Assembly (NCBI RefSeq): GCF_009720525.1
Contig: NZ_CP043930.1
Span: 2,019,501 to 2,083,500, forward strand
Reading direction: 5' to 3'
Source: Gimesia benthica
GTDB taxonomy: Bacteria; Planctomycetota; Planctomycetia; Planctomycetales; Planctomycetaceae
DNA length: 64,000 nucleotides
In this document: piece after piece, positions 20,856-29,888 of the stretch
Numbering within the stretch: position 1 is the stretch's first letter
How the letters are laid out: the number at the start of each line of letters is the position of its first letter
The notes under the pieces: model-generated
The model's database searches: none
What the model saw: the letters and a program-made list of their open reading frames with translations, nothing else
What the model was told of the DNA's origin: nothing
Made by a program: the position numbers and the translations under genes

Positions 20856-21341
20856 TCAGCCGTTCTGATTCTGTTCGAACATCGCCTGCATGCCTGCCTG
20901 AATCTCTTCGAAACTCAGATCACGCACATGCGTCGCGACAGACCAGCGATGACCAAAGGGATCGTCTACCTGACCGTAGCGGTCGCCCCAGAACATCTCC
21001 ATGACCGGCATAATCAAAGTCGCACCGGCTTCGATTGCCTGATTAAAGACCGCATCCACATCCTCGACCTGCAGGTGAATTGAAACCGGGGTTCCTCCCA
21101 GTGCATCCGGTCCTTTCATCCCACACTCTTCGCGTACGTCGGCCAGCATGATCTGGGAATCACCAATCTTCAGACAGGCGTGTACCAGTTTGCCATCTGG
21201 TCCGGGCAGCCGCATCAGTTCTTCGGCGTCAAAAGCCTTTTTATAAAACTCAATGGCCTCGGCTGCATTCGAACAAGCCAGATGGGGAGTGATACTGTGC
21301 ACGCCTGCGGGAATTGGTTTAACGCTGGAACTGTTCATCAT
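20856..21341 (-). CDS. VOC-family glyoxalase-like protein, first gene after the ECF42-type promoter
   Basis: This 161-residue protein has the PhnB-type VOC layout: ITPHLACSNAAEAIEFYKKAFDAEELMR, then HACLKIGDSQIMLADV, VEDVDAVFNQAIEAGAT and MFWGDRYGQVDDPFGHRWSVATH. AGGAG lies just before the ATGATG start. The gene is separated from the sigma-factor gene by 218 bases, and that gap contains a TGTCGA-N17-CGAC site 78 bases upstream of this start. It heads seven same-strand genes. Substrate unknown. Confidence 0.88.
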   Translation of the reverse strand: MMNSSSVKPIPAGVHSITPHLACSNAAEAIEFYKKAFDAEELMRLPGPDGKLVHACLKIGDSQIMLADVREECGMKGPDALGGTPVSIHLQVEDVDAVFNQAIEAGATLIMPVMEMFWGDRYGQVDDPFGHRWSVATHVRDLSFEEIQAGMQAMFEQNQNG

Positions 21342-21418
21342 ATTCTCCTGTGACTGAAGGTCGTTTCGATAAGGGACGAGAGCCTCAGACTGTCTGTCAG
21401 CCCCCGTTTATGAAGTAG

Positions 21419-21445
21419 TCGAACGACAGTCCCCCCAATCGACAA
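21419..21445 (-). promoter_or_regulatory. Candidate ECF42-type promoter (TGTCGA-N17-CGAC)
   Basis: On the minus strand TGTCGA (21445-21440) is separated by exactly 17 bases from CGAC (21422-21419). From memory, the ECF42 target motif is TGTCGA at -35 and CGA/TC at -10, which this matches in both boxes and spacing. It points at the seven-gene DGPF/VOC/DUF1579 run, 78 bases upstream of the first start codon. No similar site was found upstream of the sigma-factor gene itself. Confidence 0.65.
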
Positions 21446-21559
21446 CCAGCTGTTATTTTTTTGCAAATCGGGGCAAACACCATCTCCCCGCAAAAACTAC
21501 AGCCCTAACCCTCTACCAGAGAGCACCTTACAACCAGCACAGCAGTTAACATTATTTGA

Positions 21560-22834
21560 TCAAGATTCCGGAGAGATGCGGCTCTCGTCCAGTTCCTGCA
21601 GTCGTTTTTCCAGGAACCTCCGCTCCGAAGCCTGATTCACCAGAGACAAGGCCTGTTCGTACGCGGTCCGCGCTTCAGCATCCCGGCCCGACCGGCGACA
21701 GAGATCGGCGCGTGCCGCATAGACCAGGTGATATTCACTCAGTTCCCCCCGCGCAAGGATTGCGTCAATCAGTTCCACTCCCGCATCAGGCCCCTGTTGC
21801 ATCGCGACCGCGACCGCCCGGTTCAGTTCGACAATTGGGGATGGTGTCGCCTGCAACAGCAGATCGTACCATTCGACAATCCGCGTCCAGTCTGTCGCAG
21901 CAGCACTCGGCGCTCCCGCGTGTACGGCTGAAATCGCTGCCTGGATCGCGTAGCTTCCCACCTCCCCCGATGCAATCGCACGTTCGACCAGAGCGATTCC
22001 CTCACGTATTTTCTCCCGATCCCAGAGACTCCGATCCTGGTCTTCCAGCAGAATCAAATCTCCCTCTGCTGTTGTCCGGGCTTTCCGACGCGATTCATGC
22101 AGCAGCATCAGAGCCAGGAGGCCCATCACCTCGGTATCATCCAGCAGTTCCGCGAGCAGTCGTCCCAGCCGGATCGCCTCTTCTGACAGATCCCGCCGCG
22201 TCAGTGAATCACCGGAGGAAGCTGCATAGCCTTCGTTAAACACGAGGTAGACCACAGTCAGCACAGCATCCAGTCGTTCGGGCAACTCGGATCGTTCCGG
22301 AATCACATACGGAATATTTGCGTCCCGGATCTTCGCTTTACCGCGGACGATCCGCTGTGCCATCGTGGAAGGAGACGTCAGAAATGCACTCGCAATCTCT
22401 TCCGTCGTCAGACCACAGACCTCGCGGAGTGTCAACGGAACCTGCACCTGGGGGGCAATCGCCGGGTGACAGCAGGTGAAGATCAGCCGCAGCCGGTCGT
22501 CTTCCACATCCTGCTCAGAGCGGTCGGCATTCTGAGTGGCAACGCCTTCCAGTCGCTGTACGACTTCCTGTTGTGCTTCATCGAAACGAGCTCGACGGCG
22601 GAGACTGTCGATGGCTTTGAAACGCCCCGTGGAAACCAGCCAGGCCCGGGGTTGATCGGGAATACCCGTCTCCTCCCATTGCACCACCGCCGCGGTAAAG
22701 GCATCGTGCATGGCTTCTTCAGCCAGATCAAAGTCCCCCAGCAGACGGATCAGTGTCGCGAACACCCGCCGCGATTCGCGCTGATAGATCACATCGACCT
22801 GCTGTCGAATTGACTGGGAAGAAGTCTCACTCAT
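21560..22834 (-). CDS. ECF42-like sigma factor with C-terminal TPR-type extension
   Basis: At 424 residues this is about twice the length of a minimal ECF sigma factor. Residues about 10-80 form region 2 (VFATLIRLLGDFDLAEEAMHDAF...PRAWLVSTGRFKAIDSLRRR) and about 120-165 region 4 (LTLREVCGLTTEEIASAF, then the helix-turn-helix). The remaining 250 residues (YLVFNEGYAASSG onward, ending in EARTAYEQALSLV) form the helical TPR-like extension typical of ECF42, to which DGPF proteins are genomically linked. No anti-sigma gene is adjacent, as expected for this group, where the extension is thought to control activity. It lies upstream of, and reads toward, the DGPF cluster. Confidence 0.9.
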   Translation of the reverse strand: MSETSSQSIRQQVDVIYQRESRRVFATLIRLLGDFDLAEEAMHDAFTAAVVQWEETGIPDQPRAWLVSTGRFKAIDSLRRRARFDEAQQEVVQRLEGVATQNADRSEQDVEDDRLRLIFTCCHPAIAPQVQVPLTLREVCGLTTEEIASAFLTSPSTMAQRIVRGKAKIRDANIPYVIPERSELPERLDAVLTVVYLVFNEGYAASSGDSLTRRDLSEEAIRLGRLLAELLDDTEVMGLLALMLLHESRRKARTTAEGDLILLEDQDRSLWDREKIREGIALVERAIASGEVGSYAIQAAISAVHAGAPSAAATDWTRIVEWYDLLLQATPSPIVELNRAVAVAMQQGPDAGVELIDAILARGELSEYHLVYAARADLCRRSGRDAEARTAYEQALSLVNQASERRFLEKRLQELDESRISPES

Positions 22835-22953
22835 CTGATTCTGACCTGAAATGACCCGCGACGTGTTTCACTCTCAAAGCGTACTGTAAGGATAGTCAGT
22901 CGCTCAGGCAATACAACTGGAGACGCCGCCGAACGCTCAAAAAGAGTTCAGAA

Positions 22954-23874
22954 TTAAGACTGCTTCACAATCTTACTCAGAATCGGATGATTATCTTTGA
23001 TGTGATACGACAACGCTTTGCGGGCGGTCTTCCAGTCCTCTGCAATCAGTGCCTGAAGAATGGCCTGATGCTGCCGCACCGTTTCGATGGCCGTCTCCCG
23101 GTCCTGGTCTTCCCAGTCAAACAGGATGTCATAGTACTTCCCCTGCCGCTGAAAAAAGTCCTGGATGTAATGATTGCCCGCTTTCTCAATGATGTAGGCG
23201 TGCAGACTATTATCGATCAACGCTTCAGCATCTTTTGATTCCGGAATCACATTTCCGTCCAGGATCTGCTGCAGTTCCTCTTTGACCAGTCGTGGTTTCG
23301 CCAGTTCGAGCGCCTTGAGCTCCAGCAGTTCGCGCACTTCCAGAAACGCCTGCATGTCTTCCTGACGAAACGGTCTCAGCCGCCAGCCCCTGCGGGGAAT
23401 ATGATCCAGAATCCCGGCTCCCGCCAGGCGATTGAGGATAATCCGCAGTGAGGATCGGCTGATCTTGTACTGTTTCGCAGTCGCTTCTTCCCGGATATCA
23501 ACCGGCTCGCCCTGCAGACTCAGTTTCACGAAATCATTCGTGATCAGTTCGAACATATCCGTCGGGGGTTTGGGCAGGGCAGCAGACTGTCCCTTCTTCA
23601 ACGGCTTGATCTTCCCCTCGTTGATCTCCAGGCGACGGTTGGCTCCCTTCTGCAACAGACCCGCGTCAACCAGTTCCGCGAGTGCCAGCCGTACCGGAGA
23701 AAAACTAACCTGGTAATGATCCGACAGCGCTTCCAGCGTCAGCGGGGCCGGCAGTTCCTGACCGCTGCGTAAGCGAACTTCGAGATCATTCTTGATGTAA
23801 TTTTTCAGTGACATTGTTTGGGGGCGGGCCCTCGGTTTCCAGGTCTGATTTCGTTTTCGCAGCTCAAACCGCAT
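22954..23874 (-). CDS. GntR/FadR-type regulator with two winged-helix domains and an FCD domain
   Basis: The 306-residue protein is longer than the usual 220-250 of FCD regulators because it carries two winged-helix segments: about 21-85 (ALSDHYQVSFSPVRLALAELVDAGLLQKGANRRLEI) and about 105-170 (ATAKQYKISRSSLRIILNRLAGAGILDHIPRRGWRLRPF). About 175-300 is the helical FCD effector domain (FLEVRELLELKALELAKPRL, HAYIIEKAGNHYIQDFF, RQHQAILQALIAEDWKTARKAL). The start is uncertain: ATG at 23874 or at 23814 (MSLKNYIKND). It is a transcription factor, probably controlling a catabolic or transport gene. Its target is not evident; the neighbouring PhoX gene is a candidate only by position. Confidence 0.8.
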   Translation of the reverse strand: MRFELRKRNQTWKPRARPQTMSLKNYIKNDLEVRLRSGQELPAPLTLEALSDHYQVSFSPVRLALAELVDAGLLQKGANRRLEINEGKIKPLKKGQSAALPKPPTDMFELITNDFVKLSLQGEPVDIREEATAKQYKISRSSLRIILNRLAGAGILDHIPRRGWRLRPFRQEDMQAFLEVRELLELKALELAKPRLVKEELQQILDGNVIPESKDAEALIDNSLHAYIIEKAGNHYIQDFFQRQGKYYDILFDWEDQDRETAIETVRQHQAILQALIAEDWKTARKALSYHIKDNHPILSKIVKQS

Positions 23875-23979
23875 TAGACTATCTTTCTGTCCGATTTGGC
23901 TGCAACTTCAGTGTACTGCTCTCTGCAGAGAGAACAAAGTCACCCGAGAGACAATTCCCGAAATGCCGGTGGTAAGCAT

Positions 23980-24017
23980 AAAAAAATCCCCTTGTGCCAT
24001 GACCGGTACAAGGGGAT
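23980..24017 (-). terminator. Rho-independent terminator of the PhoX-type gene
   Basis: ATCCCCTTGT and ACAAGGGGAT form a ten-base-pair stem. On the minus strand it is followed by a run of seven Ts. It lies 36 bases past the PhoX-type stop codon. Confidence 0.85.
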
Positions 24018-24052
24018 ATACAAATTTGGGGACTAACAGTTGCCTGCCTGTA

Positions 24053-25423
24053 TCAGACTCCCAGTTCATGCCAGGGGCCGGTGATCGCAAAGGTTACACC
24101 CGGATCCTGAATATTCACGAACAGCCATTCTCCGTCGGGACTGAAAGTGGCTCCCGCCCATTCGCCGCCGGTAAAATCGCCGATCAGTCGGGGATGCTCA
24201 CCCTTGTGCAGATGGATGTTATTGATCGCCAGGGTCTGCAGCAGCCCTTTCCGGCTCAGTGTGTGCAGCCGCAACGGTTTCAGGTCAGCATCTTCACACA
24301 GCACCAGACCGCCACGCGGGCTGACAGTCAGGTTGTCGGGACTATCCAGAATGTCATGCGACGGCGACTGGAACACGAGGCCCAATGTCTGCTCTTCGGG
24401 AGAGAAGGCCCAGATCTGTCCCAGCCCGGCTTCGCCACCATCCGTGCAGTTGAAGTAGACCAGTCCGTCGCCGTACCAGCAACCTTCCAGACGACCGAAA
24501 GTAGTCGCCCCCTGAGCTTTGCCCTGCGAGTAAACGCCGAGACCGTCATTTTTGCCCGGTGTGTTGCGGCGGATCGGATCTTCAATGTCGACCCACTCAG
24601 CCTGATAGCGAACACCTCGCTGTGCCCCGGTGCGGAGATCATCCTGCCCCTTGATTTTCAGCATCTGCAGCGTCCCCCCTTTGGAGAGGACTTCCCGTTC
24701 GTTGGGCAGGAAACGATAGAAGCCCGCTGTATCGCGGTCTTCGGTCTCATAGATGATTCCGTTTTTGGGATCGATGGCCAGTGCTTCATGCACAAACCGC
24801 CCCAGGGCCTGCAAAGGCTCCAGCGAAGCTGTTCCTTCCGCGGGAACTTCAAATACCCAGCCGTGATGTTTCTCGTGTTCGTACTGCACGTCACGGAAAC
24901 TTTCGTGAGGTCCGATCACGGTCTCTTCACATGACAGCCAGCTGCCCCACGGTGTCGGACCGCCGGCACAGTTCTGGACGGTTCCCGCCAGGCTCGTCCA
25001 GCTCTTCAGCCATTCACCGGTCTTGACGTTAAACTGCAGATTCGCACAGCCACCACCGGCTTTAGGGTCGAAGGTCAGCTCGGGAGGCCCAAAAGTGCGC
25101 GACCCTTTAATTTCGTGATTCCGGCAGATGGTGACGATATCTCCGTTCTGGGCAATCACGCCCATCCCGTCGTGACCTTCCGGAGTGACCACACCATCCG
25201 ACATGACGTCGCCGGTCCAGCCAAATGAACGATAACGAAAACCGTCCTGTAACCGTAACAGGGGCAGACCGGTAGTCTCATCGGCTACCGTTCTGAGATC
25301 GGAGTGATCTTTAACAATCCCCTTGGCAGAGGCGGTCGAGAGAAAACGGGAGAAGACAGTCCCCGCTGCGGGAGCGGTAATAGCTGCCTGTAAGAAGCGG
25401 CGGCGTGAGCAGGATTGCGACAA
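24053..25423 (-). CDS. Tat-exported PhoX/DUF839-family protein
   Basis: The 456-residue protein has a twin-arginine signal (SCSRRRFLQAAITAPAAGTVFSRFL), so it is exported folded, as expected for a metal-cofactor protein. The body matches DUF839/PhoX: DGVVTPEGHDGMGV, ICRNHEIKGSRTF, GGPTPWGSWLSCEET, HEKHHGWVFEVP, YETEDRDTAGFYRF and DSPDNLTVSPRGGLVLCEDAD. PhoX enzymes are calcium- and iron-dependent alkaline phosphatases in the periplasm, but many relatives of this size have untested activity, so phosphatase function is inference. The start is a TTG with GAGGC just upstream. A strong terminator follows. Confidence 0.88.
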   Translation of the reverse strand: MSQSCSRRRFLQAAITAPAAGTVFSRFLSTASAKGIVKDHSDLRTVADETTGLPLLRLQDGFRYRSFGWTGDVMSDGVVTPEGHDGMGVIAQNGDIVTICRNHEIKGSRTFGPPELTFDPKAGGGCANLQFNVKTGEWLKSWTSLAGTVQNCAGGPTPWGSWLSCEETVIGPHESFRDVQYEHEKHHGWVFEVPAEGTASLEPLQALGRFVHEALAIDPKNGIIYETEDRDTAGFYRFLPNEREVLSKGGTLQMLKIKGQDDLRTGAQRGVRYQAEWVDIEDPIRRNTPGKNDGLGVYSQGKAQGATTFGRLEGCWYGDGLVYFNCTDGGEAGLGQIWAFSPEEQTLGLVFQSPSHDILDSPDNLTVSPRGGLVLCEDADLKPLRLHTLSRKGLLQTLAINNIHLHKGEHPRLIGDFTGGEWAGATFSPDGEWLFVNIQDPGVTFAITGPWHELGV

Positions 25424-25794
25424 TTTTGCCTCGAAAATAATTCACGGGACATCGATCAATATCCGGCTGAAAATGTCGATCCACTTCGACTACCGGATGA
25501 ATTCATCAAATTTTAACGCGAATTATTAAGTTTTGATGAACAACACATTAAGTTATCTAAATCGTAACTTCTCATGAGCTGTCATCGCTGCCACTTTGAT
25601 CAGTTCAGGCTGTCATTCCCGCACAAAAACACGATCAAACCGCAGGGAAAATGCCACCGTGAAAGTCCTCAGGAAGTGATATCAGGTCCCGATGATTCAG
25701 CAAGATCGGTGGCCCCGAATGTAATTCGGGGTTGTCGTAGACAACAGGAAACTGTCAGAGCAAACTGCCGAATGAAAGGACAGTCCTCCCCAAC
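25424..25794. other. 371-base intergenic region
   Basis: No gene is supported. The left half is AT-rich (around 25500-25570) and likely holds the promoter of the leftward PhoX-type gene. A plus-strand reading frame beginning at 25574 runs into the back of the MlaD-like gene and has no protein-like features. Confidence 0.4.
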
Positions 25795-26943
25795 TCAGGG
25801 CTGTTTCGTAGCAGGGAACGAATACCCCGACTGCCTGACCCGCGAGGGTTGTTCGCCGGATTCCTTGATGCCCGAACTCCCCTTCATCGCCCCGCTCACT
25901 CCCAGAATTTCCGGGTGGCGGGCAATCCGGTCGCTGAAGATGCGGATGTCCCGCGCGATCGGTTCCAGGTTGTTCAACAGCACCGTCAGCGAACTGGCCG
26001 ACCGGTTCATATTCCGATACAGGTCCGGATCGGAGATGAATTTCTTGAGCGATCCGTCTCCCTGGTTCAAGGCCCGCGTAAATGAATTCAGCTCGGCCAT
26101 CATGGCATCCAGACGTGACAGGCTCCGGTCGAGCTTAACCACCATCGACTGGCTGTGCTTGGCCAGCGGATCGGTGACCCGCGACAGGTTATCCAGATTC
26201 TGACCGGCTTTCTGGACCGCGACTTCGACGGACGAGATAGTCCGCTGAGTACTCTCGATCATCGCCGGCATCGCAGCCAGCGAACGTTTCAGATTCTCCT
26301 GCTGCTGGGGATCGGCGACGAGCATATTCACATTCTTCATCATCGCGTTCATCTGCCGCATCGCCTGCGAGAATTCCTCCAGCGATGTCGCCGCCCGTTC
26401 GACCACGACATCAATATTGCCTTCTTTGGTCTCCAGCAGTCGGTTCATGTTCCCCGCCAGCTTACCCCATTCCTGGCTGGTCTCGGTGAAGGCGGAAAGC
26501 GTCTTACTCACCTGTTGTTCCATGCGATAGACAACTTCCATCGGGTCCGTCGAAGACTGACCAATCAGCCGCTCGCCTGGTTCCAGGAACTTCTTATCGA
26601 CACCGGGGGAGATCACGATCTTCGAATCCCCCATGATGCTCGTCACGATCTGCGGGCTGGCATCTTTTCGCAGGTGCTGTGTTTCATCGATCTTGACCAG
26701 CAGCACCACCCCCGGCTTGCTGTCGCTGGTAATGATCTTATCGACTTCACCAATGCGGATACCGTGCCGTACAACGGGCGTTCCGCGATGCACGCCGGAA
26801 ATCGACTCGAACCGCATCGCAACGGTATATTTCTTCTTCCAGAGGTTTTCCAGCTGGCCGAACTGAAAGATCATTCCCGCACCGGTCAGCAGTGCAGAAA
26901 TCACGAACAGTCCTACTCGAAATTGTATCTGGCGATCCGTCAT
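25795..26943 (-). CDS. mlaD: MlaD-like MCE-domain protein of an ABC lipid transporter
   Basis: The 382-residue protein has one N-terminal membrane anchor (FRVGLFVISALLTGAGMIF) and an MCE domain at about 40-115 (YTVAMRFESISGVHRGTPVVRHGIRIGEVDKI). A long helical, coiled-coil-prone region follows (about 140-340), like the needle-forming part of longer MCE proteins. It should form the hexameric lipid-binding ring facing the periplasm. A GAGG site precedes the start. It is the third gene of an mlaE-F-D order operon, separated by 80 bases from the ATPase gene. No outer-membrane lipoprotein (MlaA) or MlaB/MlaC gene is seen nearby. Confidence 0.88.
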   Translation of the reverse strand: MTDRQIQFRVGLFVISALLTGAGMIFQFGQLENLWKKKYTVAMRFESISGVHRGTPVVRHGIRIGEVDKIITSDSKPGVVLLVKIDETQHLRKDASPQIVTSIMGDSKIVISPGVDKKFLEPGERLIGQSSTDPMEVVYRMEQQVSKTLSAFTETSQEWGKLAGNMNRLLETKEGNIDVVVERAATSLEEFSQAMRQMNAMMKNVNMLVADPQQQENLKRSLAAMPAMIESTQRTISSVEVAVQKAGQNLDNLSRVTDPLAKHSQSMVVKLDRSLSRLDAMMAELNSFTRALNQGDGSLKKFISDPDLYRNMNRSASSLTVLLNNLEPIARDIRIFSDRIARHPEILGVSGAMKGSSGIKESGEQPSRVRQSGYSFPATKQP

Positions 26944-27023
26944 AATAACCTCAATCCGATCTCGTCCCTGAGATCATACTCGTGACTCATGAAAACCTGT
27001 TTTGTACGTTCTGCTGACCTTTG

Positions 27024-27839
27024 TTAACCCGCTTCTGCCATCTCTCGCAGTCGATCCCCGGCTTCGCCGTGGACGAACTGATGCACGCGGGGATTGGAGG
27101 ACTGAAAGGCTTCCTCCGCGGTCCCTTCGAATACGATCTGCGGTTCATCGGGCTGCAGTCGAGACAGTGGATACAGCATGATGATCCGATCCGCGACCTT
27201 TCTAACCGTGCTCATATCGTGCGTGACCACGATACTCGTCACTGGCCGACGGGCCCGTGTCTGCAGAATCAACTCGTTAATCACGTCAGTCATGACCGGA
27301 TCCAGTCCGGTCGTGGGCTCATCATACAGCATGACTTCCGGCGTCATGGCCAGCGCCCGCGCCAGCCCGACCCGCTTTTTCATCCCGCCGGATAACTGGG
27401 CCGGCTTCTTCTGACAGATGGTTTCCGACAGGCCGACTTCCCGCAGCCGCTCGACGACAATCTGGTCGATTTCCGCTTTCTTCAGCTTGGTATTCTGCTT
27501 CAGCCCAAAGGCGACATTCTCATAGACCGAAAGACTGTCGAACAAAGCCGCCCCCTGAAACAGGTAGCCGATCCGCAATCGGTCGCGGTGCAGTTCTCGC
27601 GTGCTGCGATCTTTGATCGAACGCCCGTGCCAGAGCACGTCACCGGTTGAGGGCTCCAGCAGGCTCATGATCATTTTCATGGTCACGCTTTTGCCGCAAC
27701 CACTCTCGCCGATCACGACCAGCGTCTCACCGCGTCGGACACCGAACGTAATATCGCGCAACACGTCATGCACCCCGAAACGCCGCGAGACGTTCCGCAG
27801 TTCGACAACATAATCCGGATCTGATTTCCGTTCATTCAT
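27024..27839 (-). CDS. mlaF: MlaF-like ABC transporter ATPase
   Basis: This 271-residue ABC ATPase has Walker A GESGCGKS (44-51), signature [14 protein letters not shown], Walker [14 protein letters not shown] and the switch His in VVTHDM. The run [15 protein letters not shown] is typical of the Mla/Ttg2A group of lipid-transport ATPases. It powers transport of phospholipids between the inner and outer membranes together with the permease and MCE proteins encoded beside it. Confidence 0.93.
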   Translation of the reverse strand: MNERKSDPDYVVELRNVSRRFGVHDVLRDITFGVRRGETLVVIGESGCGKSVTMKMIMSLLEPSTGDVLWHGRSIKDRSTRELHRDRLRIGYLFQGAALFDSLSVYENVAFGLKQNTKLKKAEIDQIVVERLREVGLSETICQKKPAQLSGGMKKRVGLARALAMTPEVMLYDEPTTGLDPVMTDVINELILQTRARRPVTSIVVTHDMSTVRKVADRIIMLYPLSRLQPDEPQIVFEGTAEEAFQSSNPRVHQFVHGEAGDRLREMAEAG

Positions 27840-27877
27840 AACTAAACGTACTCTGATTCCCGTTCACGCGTTTCAGG

Positions 27878-28720
27878 CTACCTGAGCACACCCGGATACA
27901 CGGTCTGCATGAAGTGGTAGAAGTTGACAATCGAAACCCCCAGCAGGAAGTCGAGAATCATGATCACAATAAAGGAATACACAAACGCTTCGGTTGCCGC
28001 TTTACCAACCCCTTCCGCACCAGCCCCGCAATGGAAGCCCCGGTGACAGGAGATCAATGAGATCGCGGCACCAAAAAAGAAGCTCTTGAAAATTCCGCCC
28101 ATGACATCATAAGCGAACACAAAATTCTTCGAATAATACCAGTAGTAAAAGGAATCGACTCCCAGGATCTGGGTACTGAAAAACCAGCCCCCCAGAATGC
28201 CGATCGCATCCGCGATGATAGTCAGCAGCGGAATCAGCAGGCAGCAGGCCAGGAATCGGGGCACTACGAGGTAGTGAATGGGATCCGCTCCGAGTGCACG
28301 TAAGGCGTCGATCTGTTCGGTCACCCGCATCGTTCCCAGTTCCGCAGACATGGAAGTTCCGACGCGTCCCGCCAGCATGATGGCTGCCAGCACGGGACCA
28401 AGTTCTTCGACCAGCGAAATCGCGATCACGGCACCAATCTGGTTCTCCAGATGCATCAGCTTGAACTGATCGTAAGACTGCACCGCGAGCACCATGCCGA
28501 TAAAGCCGCCCGTTATCAGAATCACGGGGATACTCTGAATCCCGATGTGATACATGCACGACCAGAGATTACTCCGGGGAGGCAGCCGGGTGATGATCCA
28601 GCCCAGCATTTCCCAGGCAAACAGGAACAGGTCGCCCAGCAGACAGACAAGATTGATCACTCCGCGTCCCAGGCCATGAATAATGGTGTCTCGCGGGACC
28701 GAAGGTGAAGCCGATGACAT
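27878..28720 (-). CDS. mlaE: MlaE-like permease of an ABC lipid transporter
   Basis: The 280-residue protein is a full-length MlaE-family permease with five to six membrane segments. The family core reads IPVILITGGFIGMVLAVQSYDQF, then SLVEELGPVLAAIMLAGRVGTSMSAELGTMRVTEQIDALRALG, and the cysteine-containing SCHRGFHCGAGAEGVGKAATEAFV. It is the first gene of the operon, 38 bases ahead of the ATPase gene. The promoter should lie in the 360 bases shared with the divergent LRR gene. Confidence 0.93.
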   Translation of the reverse strand: MSSASPSVPRDTIIHGLGRGVINLVCLLGDLFLFAWEMLGWIITRLPPRSNLWSCMYHIGIQSIPVILITGGFIGMVLAVQSYDQFKLMHLENQIGAVIAISLVEELGPVLAAIMLAGRVGTSMSAELGTMRVTEQIDALRALGADPIHYLVVPRFLACCLLIPLLTIIADAIGILGGWFFSTQILGVDSFYYWYYSKNFVFAYDVMGGIFKSFFFGAAISLISCHRGFHCGAGAEGVGKAATEAFVYSFIVIMILDFLLGVSIVNFYHFMQTVYPGVLR

Positions 28721-29080
28721 TAACTGTTTCCAATTCAGACTTTAGTTGACAAGAGGCAGCAAAACTGAGGGCGGAAGGTTAATCAATTTTCCGATTTGGA
28801 TCGAGACCATTTCTACCCCACTGGCTGGAAATCCACGGCAAACTGATTTTCCAGCCGGAAATCGACATTTTGGAAGTTGAGTCTTTTCGAAACCGACCGT
28901 TTCCTGATAAGATAGATCAAGATCAACTGAAGTGATAAACTGTTATCTATCTTCAATGCACGTATTGATTTATTGCACGTTCCCCGCCCTGGATTTCCAG
29001 CGGAAACGCGATTCTGCAGAACGTGTTTTCACCTGTGACATTCAATCCGAAGACCAACCCCAAAAGTAAGGATAGGTAAG
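28721..29080. other. 360-base divergent promoter region with two inverted repeats and a short direct repeat
   Basis: No gene is supported. GGCTGGAAATC (28823-28833) faces GATTTTCCAGCC (28845-28856), an 11-12 base inverted repeat. AAGATAGAT (28909-28917) faces ATCTATCTT (28945-28953), enclosing a second GATAA/TTATC pair. A direct repeat AATGCACGT / ATTGCACGT (28955 and 28972) follows. Both divergent genes (mlaE left, LRR gene right) must be promoted from here, so these are candidate operators or leader structures. Confidence 0.5.
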
Positions 29081-29860
29081 ATGAGATTTTTTTCTGTCGC
29101 GCTGCTGACTGCTCTTTCCCTCACCCAGATTCCGGCCCTCTCCGCCGCAGACCAGAAAAAAGACCCTGCCGTCGAGCAGGCAAAATCCAAAGTGCGTGCC
29201 GCTGGCGGCTCGGTACTGGAACTGGCTCAAAACGATGACCGCCTCGAAGTTGCCTTTCACCTGTCAGACCAGAAAGTCACCGACGACACTCTCAAAACGC
29301 TGGCAGGACTCCCCAAAGTCTCTTCCCTGAACCTGCGGGGCACCGAAGTCACCTCTGCCGGGCTCGCGCACCTGAAGAACCTCAAAGACCTGACGCACCT
29401 CCACCTGGAAAAAACCAAGGTCGACGATGCCGGGCTGAAACACCTGCAGGCACTTCCCAATCTCGAATACCTGAACCTGTATGGCACCGCGGTTACTGAC
29501 GCTGGAATCTCTCAGCTCAGTCCTCTGAAAAAACTGAAACGCCTCTACGTCTGGCAGACCAAGGTCACCCGCCCCGCTGGACTGGCGCTGCAGGAGCAGA
29601 TCACCGGCCTGGAAGTCATCGGCATTCCTGAACCACCAAAACCAGTGGCCGCCGAAAAGCCGGAAGTTCCCAAACCCGCAGAAACAAAACCTGCTGAGAA
29701 GAAACCGGAACCCAAGAAACCAGAGCCCAAAAAAGAAGCGAAGCCTGCAGAAAAGAAAGCCGAGAAAAAAGAAGACAAGAAACCGGCTGAAAAGAAAGCA
29801 GACGAGAAAAAGCCCGCAGAGAAGAAAGAAGCTGCGAAAAAAGACGAGAAGAAGAAATAA
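29081..29860 (+). CDS. Secreted leucine-rich-repeat protein with Lys/Glu/Pro-rich tail
   Basis: The 259-residue protein has a signal peptide (MRFFSVALLTALSLTQIPALSA) and a GGATAGGTAAG upstream site. About residues 65-185 contain four to five leucine-rich repeats of the planctomycete/cysteine-containing-like type (GLPKVSSLNLRGTEVTSAGLAHLKNLKDLTHLHLEKTKVDDAGL). From about 190 to the end the protein is almost only K, E, P and A (KPAEKKAEKKEDKK-like), a disordered charged tail that may bind an acidic or polymeric partner. Location is extracytoplasmic. Partner unknown. A terminator follows. Confidence 0.85.
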   Translation: MRFFSVALLTALSLTQIPALSAADQKKDPAVEQAKSKVRAAGGSVLELAQNDDRLEVAFHLSDQKVTDDTLKTLAGLPKVSSLNLRGTEVTSAGLAHLKNLKDLTHLHLEKTKVDDAGLKHLQALPNLEYLNLYGTAVTDAGISQLSPLKKLKRLYVWQTKVTRPAGLALQEQITGLEVIGIPEPPKPVAAEKPEVPKPAETKPAEKKPEPKKPEPKKEAKPAEKKAEKKEDKKPAEKKADEKKPAEKKEAAKKDEKKK

Positions 29861-29888
29861 AAGCGTCTTACAACCAGGTATCACCTTA

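Noticed and set aside
25574-26203. 209-residue frame on the plus strand
   Set aside because: It overlaps the MlaD-like gene antisense for most of its length and has no family features.
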